Assembly (NCBI GenBank): GCA_950295325.1
Contig: OX485806.1
Location: forward strand, 47,301,169-47,365,168
Source of the DNA: Polytrichum commune
Lineage: Eukaryota; Streptophyta; Polytrichopsida; Polytrichales; Polytrichaceae
DNA length: 64,000 bases
Reading direction: 5' to 3'
Shown: positions 52,839-64,000 of the stretch, piece by piece
Layout of the letters: the number at the start of each line of letters is the position of its first letter
Position numbering within the stretch: the first letter of the stretch is position 1
Translations under genes and position numbers: made by a program
Notes under the pieces: generated by a model
The model's input: only the letters and a program-made list of their open reading frames with translations
What the model was told of the DNA's origin: nothing
The model's database searches: none

Positions 52839-55037
52839 CTTCCCAAACCCTTAAGCTCTGATGCCTTGCAAATTAAATACGACTCTGCTGTGCCGATGTT
52901 GTCGACAGGAAAGCAAGCCTGCAACATCGTATCTTAACAATTTAGAATACCACTTAAGTATCTGCACTCGAGGTCACACGACTCTACTTGACTGAACTCC
53001 TTTTTTGAAACATTAGTGAAAATGAGGCCAAAAGTACTCAAAATTCAATAGGCCTCTGAAATGCGTACCCAAACCTGCAGGGGAGCATTAGTTGAAATGA
53101 CCACTGTGCGCATCACCTTCTCGCAGCAGAACAATATCAGCACCCGATTGCACCATTTGTCACAAATGTCGGAGTCGACGGTGGCCACGACGAATCACAC
53201 AACCGGCAAAGGCTGGCGACGGCCACGGTACCAACTTTATGATCGAAGGGTTCCTTGCCATCAGTGTGTATGTTTGACAAAGTTTTTGCAAGTATTTCAC
53301 TTTTGACACGCAAAAACTTGGGGAAAAAAAATGCACGTCAATTGACGCACAGTTTAGAAGTTGACACAAGCTGTGACTTGTGAAGAAGAAAAAACACATG
53401 TCAATTGACACGCTAAAAATTGAAATGACGAGTACTATTAGGCAATTCAGGTACTATAAATTACAGCTCAAGTATTCAAAAAACATAACCCATAATAGTA
53501 GGAGAATTTCCTACACTCACTCGCATACTTAAGTTCAACGTTGTTCTTGTAATTTCTTTTGTAACTGGGAAGGTTCTACAGTTGAGACGGTGATCAGAGA
53601 GGTGGTGAAGGCTAAGTACAAGGCTAACATGACCATTGTTCCGAGTCTCTTGCAGATGTATCTCAACACCTACTTTGTGCAAGTATGTGAATGAATTATT
53701 TGCCCCAACAGATCTCGAAGAATGATGCTATGGTTGGTTAAATATTGTGTTCATTCTAAGGCGTCTCAACTTCACACTAAGATGGATTGAGGTAGATTTT
53801 GCATATTGCAGAGATCCCCTTCAATTTGAATTTAATGTACAACGTACAATTCACAATGCATAAATTGAAGTTGGATTGGAAGTAGTATTATTGTTGGATC
53901 TGTGATTTGAATGTCATCAGTTGTGGCAACCCTCACTAGCTCCCCCTAATTAACTTGCTCATTTTTTTCAATTCTAGCAAGGGTCGCGAGCGCTAACCCT
54001 TCGCATTCCACCATACTAATGATTAGCTCTCTATACCGCGGAATTTAGTTTATAAGAGGGGTACCAACCCTCCTACTTTGCTTTTTGGACTCACCCCTTA
54101 ATCGGTAACCAATTCTTAGATGTGGACTTCCATCCATGGAAGTCCAATCTTATAATGATCATCGCGTTGCCCGAACAACCCGAACCATACTAGGCAACTA
54201 TGTCCTCACATTTGGCCAATGCCCATGTAGGCCGTGCCGTTCAGCCTCGGGTGGTTAGGCCACAACACCTCACTCATATAAGTCTCTAGAACTTTTGGCA
54301 GGGCCCCTATCCCACCGTCAAGAAACCTTTTGTTTCTCTACCAAGAGTTGGAGCCAAGTAGACATTTGCCCTTAGCCTCTGGGGCTAGAAGCCCCTAGCA
54401 GCTTCAGAACCCCATAACTTCCTTATGTGATCTCTGATGCTAACAAACGACCACTCCATCTCCATTTACGTTTTACGTAGATGTCGTTGGATTCTTTACA
54501 TGCCCCATTTAGGCATGTATTGAAGAAATCATTCTTGTTCAAACCTTGGCAGTCCCGGGAGCCACTCCCAGGCCACTGTTGTGTCAGGGCTCTATCGCAG
54601 GACAACACCCCACTCAAATTGCCATATCTCCTAGCTCACACTTCCAATTAAGATGTTTTTGAGCATTCTAAAATTCACATGACATAAGCTACTCATAGCT
54701 GATGGTTTTACCCTCATGCCTTCTAAACTCCATGGATGGGAGGCGTTTCCAACGCCCAGGGCCTTCACCCACACTAAGATCACTTGGGCCCTCTCACCAA
54801 CAACACCACAAGTCCCGGGTGTCACTCTAGGGTTTCCCTTGTGCCCATGGTGTTTTAGGCACTCCTCATGAAGAAGTGCATGACATCAGCGATCACAAGT
54901 CCTTAAAGTTCATCATGTATTCTAGGCCATCGGTATATAATCCATTATGACCAATTGCATCGCTTACATGTGTGATAGATACTTTTGTATGGCCTTAGTT
55001 ACTTGAATTGAAGTTTTAAAAATAAGAGGAGATCTAT
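52839..55037. other. Upstream flank and AT-rich spacer, no supported gene
   Basis: 52839-53300 is the putative promoter side of the BCL7-like gene. 53060-53260 has a GC-richer stretch with frames on both strands but no known motif. 53810-53930 is a diverged copy of 55545-55740. 54180-54880 is GC-richer, with internally similar blocks around GTCCCGGG, perhaps an old LTR. Confidence 0.45.
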
Positions 55038-55045
55038 AGTGCTTT

Positions 55046-55459
55046 CACGGGGGGTGTACTTCATTGTCAAGTTGAACACCACGTGCGATAAAACAAAATC
55101 TATTTTTCACATAAAGCATCACCAAAATGGTTCCAAAGTTTATGATTTTTTTTTCATGAGTAGATATACATAGTATCTATTACATAGTAAAAATTGGTAA
55201 CCAAATTTGATGATTTGTTTTTTTATAAAACATACCGTTTCTAACTAGAATGACGCAACATTGAACTAAACAAATTACTATAAAAAATGAAGATGACTAG
55301 AAATTTCAAAAAAAATATACAAAAGATATTATCAATGATTATGTGTATGTAGAAAAAATATCATAATTTTAAAAATTATCTATAGCATGTAATATAGGGT
55401 AGCAAAATTTTATCGCACGTGGTTATGAAATGTAAGGGGGTGTGACCCCCCCCCCCGTG
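55046..55459. mobile_element. MITE, 414 bp, 8-bp TSD AGTGCTTT
   Basis: Ends CACGGGGGG and CCCCCCGTG are inverted. A second inverted block, CCACGTGCGATAAAA, lies about 40 bp in on each side. AGTGCTTT flanks both ends (55038-55045 and 55460-55467). The interior is AT-rich with no frame. An 8-bp duplication suggests hAT or a P-like group; the CACGGG terminus is not typical. Confidence 0.88.
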
Positions 55460-55577
55460 AGTGCTTTGTTTGATTGAATATTGGAAAAATTAATCGTCTC
55501 AACTCAAGATGATTTGATTTTTGAGGTCTTGCATAGGAAAAAAATCCCTTTCAATTGAGTTTAATATACAATGTGAT

Positions 55578-55720
55578 ATTCTCATTGATTAAATGCAATG
55601 CTTGAATTGACGTAAGATTGGAATCAGTGGTGTTGTTGAGTATGTAAAATTCTCATTGATTAAATGCAATGATTGAATTGACGTTAGATTGAAATCGATA
55701 TTGTTGTTGAATCTATGAGT
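55578..55720 (+). repeat. 71-bp tandem duplication
   Basis: ATTCTCATTGATTAAATGCAATG begins at 55578 and again at 55649, followed in both by TTGAATTGACGT and GTTGTTGA. A diverged single copy lies near 53810-53930. Confidence 0.8.
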
Positions 55721-55889
55721 GGAATGTTACCAGCGTTCATAATGCCTTAAAGTTCCCTTAATTTGTCCCGATATCTAGAATAATGGTAGATATTCCACTC
55801 TCACCAATGGTACCATCTACATTCCTTCTAGATACTATGTTTTGGTCAGTTCTCACCTAGTTCAATTTCCAGTCATTTAAATTGATTAA

Positions 55890-56740
55890 CCTCAAGCCAC
55901 GTTTGGTTGTCTAAACAACCCGTTCAGCCAAGCCATCCGCCTCCGGACGATCCCGAAAGGTGTTGCGGTGATCTTTGATTGCCTTAGTACACAATTCCTC
56001 AAAAACACCGAGGAACTCCCTCCCTTGGTCCATCAATACCTCAGCCGGTGCTCCAAAATGTGCCAACACACGATCCAAAAAGGTGGTCGCAGCCAACTCT
56101 GCAGAGTTTTGGGGTAAGGCAACATGCTCAATCCACTTGCTAAAATGCTCCACCATCACCAACACGTACTTTGCTCCACGTGGCGTGACGACCAACGGTC
56201 TCGCAAAATCCAGCGACCAACGGTAGCCCTATCCCATGATAGGTAAGGGTTATAACTGAGGTGACAAGGTGTTAAAACTAGACATGACCCGGTCACAAAC
56301 TTCACACCTCCCAATATAAGCAGTTACCTATTGATACATGCCAGTCCACCAATATTGGCCACGCAACATCGAATGTGTTATGCATATGTTAAAATGGCCA
56401 AGTTCCTCATGCACTTGTCGCACCAAGGAAGCCCTTTGATCCGGTCTAGGGACAATACGCCTTGTCCCATCCGACCACAATTGAAATAACAAATCATTCT
56501 CCCAACGGAACCTTGTTATTCGATGTCCAATCCTATCCCTTTCCATTGCCAATGTAGACGAAGGAAAGGTCCCGTGCTGAAGCTTATGTAATACGGGAAG
56601 ATCCTCCCATATATCCGTAATAGTTTGAGGTCGATCAGTCTCATCATCCGAGCCCTGTATCGGAACCTCAATCGCCGCACCAGAAAATAAAGTGAGATAA
56701 GCAACCGCGTGCCAACTTGGAACCGCCTCTCGATCACAAT
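55890..56740 (-). pseudogene. B3 integrase, 3' truncated
   Basis: The zinc-module His pair is VHEELGHFN. The core has its second Asp in VLMDQGREFLG and its Glu in DGLAERVV near the truncation. The first core Asp region is partly frame-shifted near 56225. The tail and PHD finger are not present. Confidence 0.82.
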
Positions 56741-56761
56741 CTCCATGCCACATGGTCCCGG

Positions 56762-57210
56762 TTAAGTCCTCATCCGAAAGACTTGAATTGCGTGAGACTC
56801 CATCTGCATCCAGATTGGTAATCTCAACACGATGCACACCTCAAAATCATATTCTTGGAGCAACAAAGCCCATTTGGCGAGCTTGCCAATATGCTTATCC
56901 GACTCCATGAGCCACCGTAATGGCTGATGGTCAATCACTAAAGTAAAGTGTTGACCATAAAGATATGGCCGGAAATGAGCAATAGCCCACACCGCCACGA
57001 ATGTTTCTCCCTCATAAGATGAATAATTGGCCTCCGTCGTATTGTTACTACGCGATGCATAAGCAACAACATACTCCTGGCCAAAAAGTCATCATTTTGA
57101 GTGAAAACTGCTTCAAACCCAATGAGCTCCAGTCCATATGCAACTGGAAAAATTTATAGACATTTGGACGTCGAAGCATTAGAGCCGTACTTAGTCTCTC
57201 CTTCAACGTT
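56762..57210 (-). pseudogene. B3 RNase H domain
   Basis: 56762-56998 encodes VWAIAHFRPYLYGQHF and VIDHQPLRWLM. The earlier acidic motif region (57030-57190) is present, but small indels near 57085 and 57110 break the frame. Confidence 0.8.
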
Positions 57211-57221
57211 TCAAATGCATC

Positions 57222-58260
57222 TTATTGTTCACGACCCCAAATCCAAGGTTGGTCCTTGCTCGAGAGAATGGTGAGAGGCTTGGCGATCAAGCTAAAGTTC
57301 TTGATGAAGCGTCGATAGTAATTTGCCAAACCCAAGAAAGTACAAAGTCTCCGCACATCGACTGGTGTCGGGATCTTTTGCAAGGCATCCACCTTAGCTT
57401 GTTGCATCCCAAGACCTCCTGGAATAATCATATCACCTAGGTATGCCAGTCGGTCATGAAAAAACTTTCACTTGCCATAGTGTAAGCGTAATCCCCACCG
57501 CTGCAAGCGTTAAAAAACGGCTTGCATGTGCCTAACATGCTCATGTGGTGTCCTGCTCAAGATTATCATGTCATTAATATAACACCGAGCAAATGGCAAG
57601 CCAGAGAGGACTTGGTCCATCACTTTCTGAAACTCAGCAGCTGCATTCTTGAGGCCAAATGGAAGAAACTTCCAATGGTAGAGTTGATCCTTCCCATCTT
57701 GATCAACTCCCCAGAATGCAGTCTTCACCCGGTCTCCCACAAGTAATGGGAGTTGGTGATAGCCAGATCTCAAGTCCAAGGTGCTAAAGACTCAAGCAAA
57801 TCCGAGGGCATCGAACAACTCCTCCGGGATTGGCATGGGATACTAATCCGACTTGGTCTTCTGGTTAACCAGATGGTAATCCCCGCACATCCGCTTCTCC
57901 TTCCAATTGCCAAAGATATCATTCTTTGATGGCATAACCGTAGCACAAGTATTCTCCCCATTGGAGAGTTCGATTAGCCTTACTGCCAAGAGCTCTGGGC
58001 AACGAGCCTGAACGCCAATCCGCTCGGAAACACTAAGCCTATAAGGTCTCCAAAATGGGATGGTCGTCCTCTAATTGAATGTGGATGGGTTTTCCTTTAT
58101 AACCTTCAAGATCTTCAAGGCTAAAAGCAAAACACCTACGGTACGAGCGAATAAACGCTCGTACTTTCCGTGCCTCAACACCAATGAGATGAGGGCCTAA
58201 ATACAATGGTCAATCATCAAAAATTTTAGTCTTCCTTTCCACCAGAGGAGAGCCACCTAG
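57222..58260 (-). pseudogene. B3 reverse transcriptase
   Basis: Recognisable blocks: LEGYKGKPIHIQL, DLRSGYHQLPLLVGDR and LPFGLKNAAAEFQKVMD. The catalytic box reads YIND (about 57575) instead of YIDD, which should abolish activity. The connection FLGLANYYRRFIKNFS is complete. Stops and shifts separate the blocks. Confidence 0.85.
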
Positions 58261-58275
58261 TGTTGGCACGGACTC

Positions 58276-58284
58276 TAACTGCTA
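58276..58284 (-). promoter_or_regulatory. B3 conserved TAG with readthrough context (TAG CAG TTA)
   Basis: The linker frame (58282-58716) ends with CAG TAG at 58282-58284, then CAG TTA GAG. RT coding follows in the same phase. Same position as in B1 and B2. Confidence 0.6.
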
Positions 58285-58559
58285 CTGAGAGGAGGGGGCA
58301 TTAACCATGCCCCCAACCTCCATGCTAGCAATAGAATCCATCCCCTCTTCATCACCACCAATATGTGATGATGAAGCCACCACCGGAGGTGAAGAAACCA
58401 AAGCAGTATAAACATGTTGAGCTCGAAGATCCTCTATCACCTGCTGCTCGAATCGAAAGATTCGTTCGGCTTCTCCAACCATGACCTCAATTCCTTCCTC
58501 CATGGATGTAGATTGTTTTGTCCCCTGACCATAATCCTCTGCCCCCAGAGATAATAATT

Positions 58560-59545
58560 GGTCACCATGATGTCGTTGCAAGGCATAAACCAACAGTCCA
58601 CACCATGGTATGAAGATCCATGGTTTGGCCCAACACAAAGCGTCGTTGGCCCTCAGAAAGGCCAAGAGTTGCGGCGGTACTAGTGCGGAATCCCATGGCA
58701 CGTTCCATTTCGTCAACTAAACGTTCGGTGTGGGTTTTGGTGTTAGCATCCCACACCATACCCGGCCCCTGATCGCGGAAGGCGAATGACTATGGAAACG
58801 TCATAAAGGTAGGAAAGACCCTCCGTGGTGCCCCCACTTTGTTGACCAATGCCAACGGGGGTAAATCATCTCGCACAACCGGCAAAGAGGTCCAGTTTGG
58901 ATCCAAGATGTCATCCCTTTTTTATCAAAAGGTGGAAGCACTGCAAAAAATGCTGCAGCTAAAGTAGATGACAGTGCGAGGTTGGTCCAAATCCATCGAG
59001 GCCGGTGGGCATGAGAACCAATGCTCGCGGCATCCACAAAAATGGGATCTCCAAGGTGTTGATGAACATAAATACCGCCTTTCAACACCTTGTCCCGAGA
59101 GTCTCCCAACAAAGGTACATGCTCAAATAGATACCATGGAGGGGAAGGTTGGTGGGAAAACCAACACTGCATGAGGCGGATGAGGTCCCAAAATATACTA
59201 GACCTAGGATCCTCAGGACCTCAGCATGCTCCAACACGTGAATGGCCCTGGCATGGCCATCCCGCAATCACCAGATCAATGAGGCCCAACCTTCGCAAGT
59301 CTTCCTCGTTGATAAGTGTAACATCACGAGGAAGACGTCCAAAGCACCCACGGATGGCAGTCGGATGAAGTTGATGTGGGTACAACACCAGCAACTGATG
59401 TAAATGGTGATGCGTCACACAAATCGAGATAGAACTGTTGTCGACATAGATATATTGTCGAACGGTGAGGCCAACTTCCAACACGGCCGCCAATCCCATC
59501 CCAATGCCCCCAAACAGTTCCACCAAAATAAACCCCGCGTCTGAC
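58560..59545 (-). pseudogene. B3 C5-cytosine DNA methyltransferase domain
   Basis: Motif I MVELFGGIGMGLAAV lies at about 59485-59526. Motif IV GWPCQGHS is intact (about 59240-59265). Motif VI reads FEHV instead of FENV, an Asn-to-His change in a conserved place. Motif VIII HRPRW is intact. The motif IX-like DEMERAMGF and motif X-like LGQTMD lie at about 58600-58710. A stop just after the PCQ region and later frameshifts break it. Confidence 0.85.
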
Positions 59546-59836
59546 GGCCGTCATAAAATGGGATGTGTCAATGCCGATGGGGCATCCGGTATGACCGATG
59601 TCCTAGGAGTGAGAGAGAGGACAATGTCCTCACACCTCCGGAATAGCTTAGCGGAATCGCGCCAAGGAGAAAGGGGATCCTTAGGATGGAGCACCAATGC
59701 ACCCTTAGGTGCTATATCCCGTTGATCGTCTGTACTCCCCATGAATGCTAATGATTCCTCCAACAATGTGGAACCATAAGGTAAGGTGTCCACAATAGCA
59801 CCACATTCATAAACCATGGATAATGGTGCTATGGCC

Positions 59837-60174
59837 AAGTGAGAATAAATGAGTCAAACACTTATAAGAGCTCTAAATCTCTCTTCAAATGTACACAATG
59901 AGTCAAGTTATCTCTCACTCCACAACGGGAGAATCCAAGAGTGTAAGTAAGGGGAGAAGAACTCAAGATTTATTGCAAAACCATATAATCTTCACCTCAC
60001 ACAAGCTCTCTTCATACACTCACTCACAAGACTTGACTTGACAAAAATGCCAAGCCAAAGAGAAGGCTCCTCACTTAGGAATCTTCCTCTCCACAACTAA
60101 GATTCATCCATCCAAATCTAAATGGATGAAACTCAATGGATAAGGTGTGGTCACCGACGCCGCATACCGTGACA
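59837..60174 (-). repeat. Repeat C copy C5
   Basis: From CCAAGTGAGAA to GCATACCGTGACA it matches 21000-21341. It abuts the broken end of B3 directly, which suggests a deletion between LTR and internal region. Confidence 0.75.
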
Positions 60175-62210
60175 AATGCTTTTCATGATGAAGCTATATG
60201 GTTTCATTTTTAACCCATACAAGTGTATCTTTGCACTTTGCATTGTTGTTTAGAATTCACATGTTTGGGATTTTTTGTTCTTATTCATTCTATATTTACC
60301 ACGTTAACTTCAAATTGTCACATCTTAGCATATAGATATCTAATCTTTGTCTTTGAATTATATTCAGGTCATCATATAAAATTGCAGTATTTTTATCATT
60401 TTTTGTTCTTTTTTTTGCATATGTCTTAAACTTTTCAATTTTACTCTAAGCTCAACTATAGTCTACACCATTTCTCATCCTTCATATTTCATCCACTTAT
60501 TGCTTGCATTCTCATTTTGCCAAACATTATTCATTTTATTTATTAAACCTCACTCACACACATTTTTTTATTTTTTTTTACATACATCCACATGCACATC
60601 TATATACAATCAAATTTTGGCATAATCACATTGCACTACTCATATTCAAAAAGATATATTTCATTATCATGGGTGATAATATGAGTTTGCACACTACATT
60701 GCCTCACATTTAGTCCTTTCGCAAGTGATAATGCTATCACTTATCTTTAGCACTATACCAAAATTAAAATTAACAAGTTGTAATTATATGTTTAGCATGT
60801 CTTTCTATATTACCTATAGCATTTTTTGTTTGCAGCCAATTGCTAGAAAACATTCTTTGAAAATGGCATGGTTGTCATCTTAGGCAAAAATCTCTTGATA
60901 ATCATCTTTGATAAATGGCTATAATTTTTTCTACATGCCCATTGCTTGCTATTAATGCAGACAACCCATGCTCATCTCACTATAGCATTTTAATAGTATT
61001 TTAAGTGCAAGAAATAAAAAATAAAATTTTCATTTGATATGTAGCCTAAAATTATAATCTACACGTTCATTGAAATTTAATGGCTATATGGAAAGGTAAA
61101 AGGTTGCAAAAATGTGTAACCTTATTGGGAATCAAGAATATATTATGAAGTTCTCATATGGGACTTATTACCATGAACATTAAATCCATAAATCGGATAT
61201 TTTTGAAGGTTTGAAATAAATTATGCCCATAGTTTGGGATGTTAAGTTAGTGAACGCAAAGAACATCGGGAACATTATGAAATAAAAACATAACATTTTG
61301 CGTTGAATTCTTTTGTGATAAATATATGTTTTCATATTTAAATTAATCAATAAATCTTATTCAAAACATGCATAAAATGGAATATTCAAAAACAAAAAAT
61401 TACATTACTAGATTTTATAGAGCTCAACTACCTCCGGTTGTTTCTAGGGTTGACCGTATTGTAGTGACTTAGAACGTCGTCCGGATTAAGATGATTAATC
61501 TACCTAATTTTGTAATCATTTGTTGTTGTCTTCCATTGCTTCCACATATGGTTTCTTTTGCTACATTGATAGATGTCTTAGATCCTCTTTTAGAAACTCC
61601 TATTCCTTGTGTTCATCATGATGGATTTTTACGTTTAACATAAAAAAAAATTGTTGTGATGAACTCTTCCCTTGGTGATATTTCTTCAAGTAATCACGTC
61701 CAACCAAATATTACACCTAATCATTAAACTTGGTCGTATTTAACTTTCTACAAATATTGGGTTCTTTATGTGCCATAGTGTTACATCTTAGCATTAATCT
61801 AGATCTTGATAATTTCTCATTGTGTATTTGTAATGTTGCATCTCTTAATGTACCGCAATTCTCTTTTAAATCTAGGTGTTACTTCTTATTTTTGATAAAA
61901 ATCATGTTAATTTCTCTTTGTGCATCATAGTATTCTACCTTTTCATGTGCCACAATTGTTTTTTTTTCCTTTTTTGAGACTTCTTTGTAGTAATAGGAGT
62001 ATTATCTTACTCTATGACTTATTTTTTTCAATTTGTATCGGATATCCATACTTTTAATTCAAGTGTTACTTCAATCCTTTTGTTATAGGAACCAAGTAAC
62101 TAAATAACTTCAAATAATTTTGTTTGTCGTTGTAAACCCATGTAGTTTTAGTAATCTAAGTATTTATTATCATTGTAGAATTAGGTGAATAATTTGTAAT
62201 TCAAATTCCT
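60175..62210. other. AT-rich, no supported gene; contains dispersed repeat 61415-61620
   Basis: Very AT-rich with T-runs. The only structure noted is 61415-61620, the plus-strand partner of 46490-46720. Confidence 0.55.
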
Positions 62211-62219
62211 ATATCCATA

Positions 62220-62720
62220 TAGATATCAAGTTTTAGGTGTCAAATCTCCAAGTGATAAGTTATCTTTCGCCAAATAATTCAATAGCCAAATAACAATTTT
62301 TTTTCCCAAGTAGCTAAGTGGCCAAGTAGCAAGTTTTCTCCTCTCTTCCAAATAACTAAGTACCAAAGTAACCAAGTTGTCAAGTAACCACGTAGTCATG
62401 TAACTAAGTGGCCAAATCACTAAATAACCAAGTAACCAAGTAACCAACTAGCCAACTAGCCAAGTGATCCAAGGAATTTATTTATAAGTATCCAAAAACC
62501 AAGTAGTCAAGTAATCCAAGTGAGTTTTTAAAAATAACCAAATAACCAAGTATTCCAAGTAACTTTTCTTTAAATAACCAAATTAACCAAGTAGTCAAGT
62601 ACACCAAGTAATGATTTTACAAGTAGCCAAGTAACCAAGTGGCAAAATAATTATGTAAGCGGATAACCAAGTGATCAAGTAATTATTTTATTGGTAACCA
62701 AGTAATGAAATAACAAAATA
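62220..62720 (+). repeat. Imperfect CCAAGTAA tandem repeat
   Basis: Dozens of AAGTAACCAAGTAGTCAAG-like words of 8-9 bp with variable spacing. They yield a repetitive 73-codon minus frame rich in W, L and Y, which I do not regard as a gene. Confidence 0.85.
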
Positions 62721-64000
62721 ATTTTTTTCAATTTTTTTTTCTTTTGATTATCATTTCTATCCGCTTATTTGTAATTAATCTTGACGACATTTCCTTCCGA
62801 AATAACATAGGGGGCGATCAATTTAATAACACCAAAGTTGTTGTTGAACATTCTCTTACCATGTAGGGAAGATTTTTTTTCCACAAGGATAACAAAACTT
62901 GTATTAAAAAAATTTCAATTCTTGAAGAGGAATTTGTGCTTCATTCTCTTGGAACTTATGGTTTATTCTTAATTTCTCAAGCCTTCTTTATAAAATAGTT
63001 GTTTCTTTTAATAACTTTCTAATACATTACAATATTGTCAATGCGGAATTACAATTATATGAGCTTTAGTTTGTTTAGCGCATTCATAGTTATTGGCAAT
63101 TTAATTTTATAAATATTCATAATATATCTTAAATTTATCTAAAAATATTTACATCCTATTTTAATATATTAAATATTTTTTCATTTTTGTCAATTATTGT
63201 TTTTATACATTATGTGATAGCTTAAGTTGGATTCTTGGTTAGAGTGTCAAAGATATCATAGTAGCATTTTTTCTCACATTTATAGGGTAATAATAAAAGT
63301 AGGATAATGATGATTTCCAATTATCCTTCAGTGAAGGTTCAAATATTTTTTACATTATTCTCATTTTGTTTAGAATAATTAAGTTATGATTATTTGACTC
63401 CTTAGATATTGTGGGATTGTTCACATCATTTTGATTAAGTGATAGTCACTTCTATTGGAAATAGTTGAAAACATATTTATAATTTAATTGTTTTGATTTT
63501 TAATGACATGTCAAAATATCAAGTATTTTTTAAGTTAAAAAACTTATGGTAATGAAAACAAATATGATAAATAGGTGAGAGATAAGCGTAAGAGGTAAGT
63601 GGTTTGCTATGTGGCTAACTAATTCCAAGTATCCTTTTAATTTTAAATATTTTTCTAAAGGCGAATGTGGCCCACTAACTATGCAAGTGGCTTACCAATT
63701 AATTGGTGGAGTTTCTAGCCATTCAAGGATCCACAATTGAGTGATGGCTATATTGATCAAGATAAGCCCTAGGTTGGTGAAGTCTCAATACCTTCGTGGT
63801 ACCCGAATTGATGACCGGTCGAAACCTAGGTCGATGGTCGGTCGATATCCAGGTTAATGATGTGATATATGTGGCCCATGGATTTTAATTATCTACTTTC
63901 TCCTTGTGCAATCGGTGTTGGATCCCCTTGTTTGTAACCACATTGGACATCTTCAACTATCATATGTCTTTTGTGTTGGCCACATTTTGTAACAAAATGT
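62721..64000. other. AT-rich, no supported gene
   Basis: Low-complexity AT-rich DNA to the window end. A short symmetric stretch near 63810-63850 (GACCGGTCGAAACC, GGTCGGTCGATATCC) is noted but has no assigned role. Confidence 0.5.

Larger units (their letters stand above)
55890..59836 (-). mobile_element. Family B Ty3/gypsy element, copy B3, truncated at both ends
   Basis: The minus-strand copy begins inside the protease-methyltransferase linker (59836, where it is joined to repeat C) and ends inside integrase (55890). It holds methyltransferase, the TAG readthrough site, RT, RNase H and the first part of integrase. Gag, protease active site and PHD finger are missing. Many stops and shifts are present. 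It is an independent insertion, about 36 kb from B2, so features it shares with B1 and B2 reflect the source element. Confidence 0.88.

Noticed and set aside
62226..62447. 73-codon minus frame predicted to look like a membrane protein.
   Set aside because: Arises entirely from the CCAAGTAA repeat.
1..64000. tRNA, rRNA or other structural RNA genes.
   Set aside because: I found no cloverleaf with conserved A/B boxes or rRNA core sequence by eye; a covariance-model scan would be decisive.

Overview
The window looks like nuclear DNA of a streptophyte (land plant or charophyte alga) with a large, transposon-filled genome. Evidence: nested LTR retrotransposons of the Ty3/gypsy and Ty1/copia types, small TIR elements with clean target-site duplications, GT-AG introns, and a plant-style BCL7-like chromatin gene. 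I cannot fix the lineage from sequence alone. The DNA-methyltransferase-bearing gypsy elements described below recall those reported from charophytes, but a moss, fern or other plant is not excluded.

Layout. 1-2738: end of an LTR element with a gag-like coiled-coil ORF and a candidate LTR, saturated with the word TCCGGA. 2750-3860: fragment of a gypsy family here called A. 3858-9672 (copy B1), 12328-19597 (B2), 22165-23156 (B4, gag only) and 55890-59836 (B3): four minus-strand copies of a gypsy family B. B1 to B3 are linked to a conserved repeat (C), the presumed B LTR. 9674-12325: LTR debris, including a solo LTR of family D with a 5-bp duplication. 24752-25345: hAT-like MITE. 25480-35071: a second, longer A element whose 3' LTR carries two nested D solo LTRs. 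35072-36860: minisatellites and a copia LTR piece. 36862-43280: a degenerate multi-exon gene joining a DGQHS-motif region, a coiled coil and an FCP1/NIF-like phosphatase domain; a 70-bp-period array of GTTTACGGACGCGCGTCC-type palindromes lies upstream. 45560-46320: copia RNase H plus LTR. 49804-52838: an intron-containing BCL7-like SWI/SNF subunit gene, the only apparently intact host gene. 55046-55459: second MITE. 60175-64000: AT-rich DNA with an imperfect CCAAGTAA repeat.

Most interesting system: family B encodes Gag (two zinc knuckles), aspartic protease, a complete C5-cytosine DNA methyltransferase, then RT, RNase H, integrase and a C-terminal PHD finger. In all three copies that cover the point, a TAG codon followed by CAR TTA separates the methyltransferase from RT. 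This is the classic leaky-stop context, so the element may make Gag-protease-methyltransferase in excess over RT-integrase-PHD by stop-codon readthrough. The copies here are all broken by stops and frameshifts, so the inference concerns the ancestral element.
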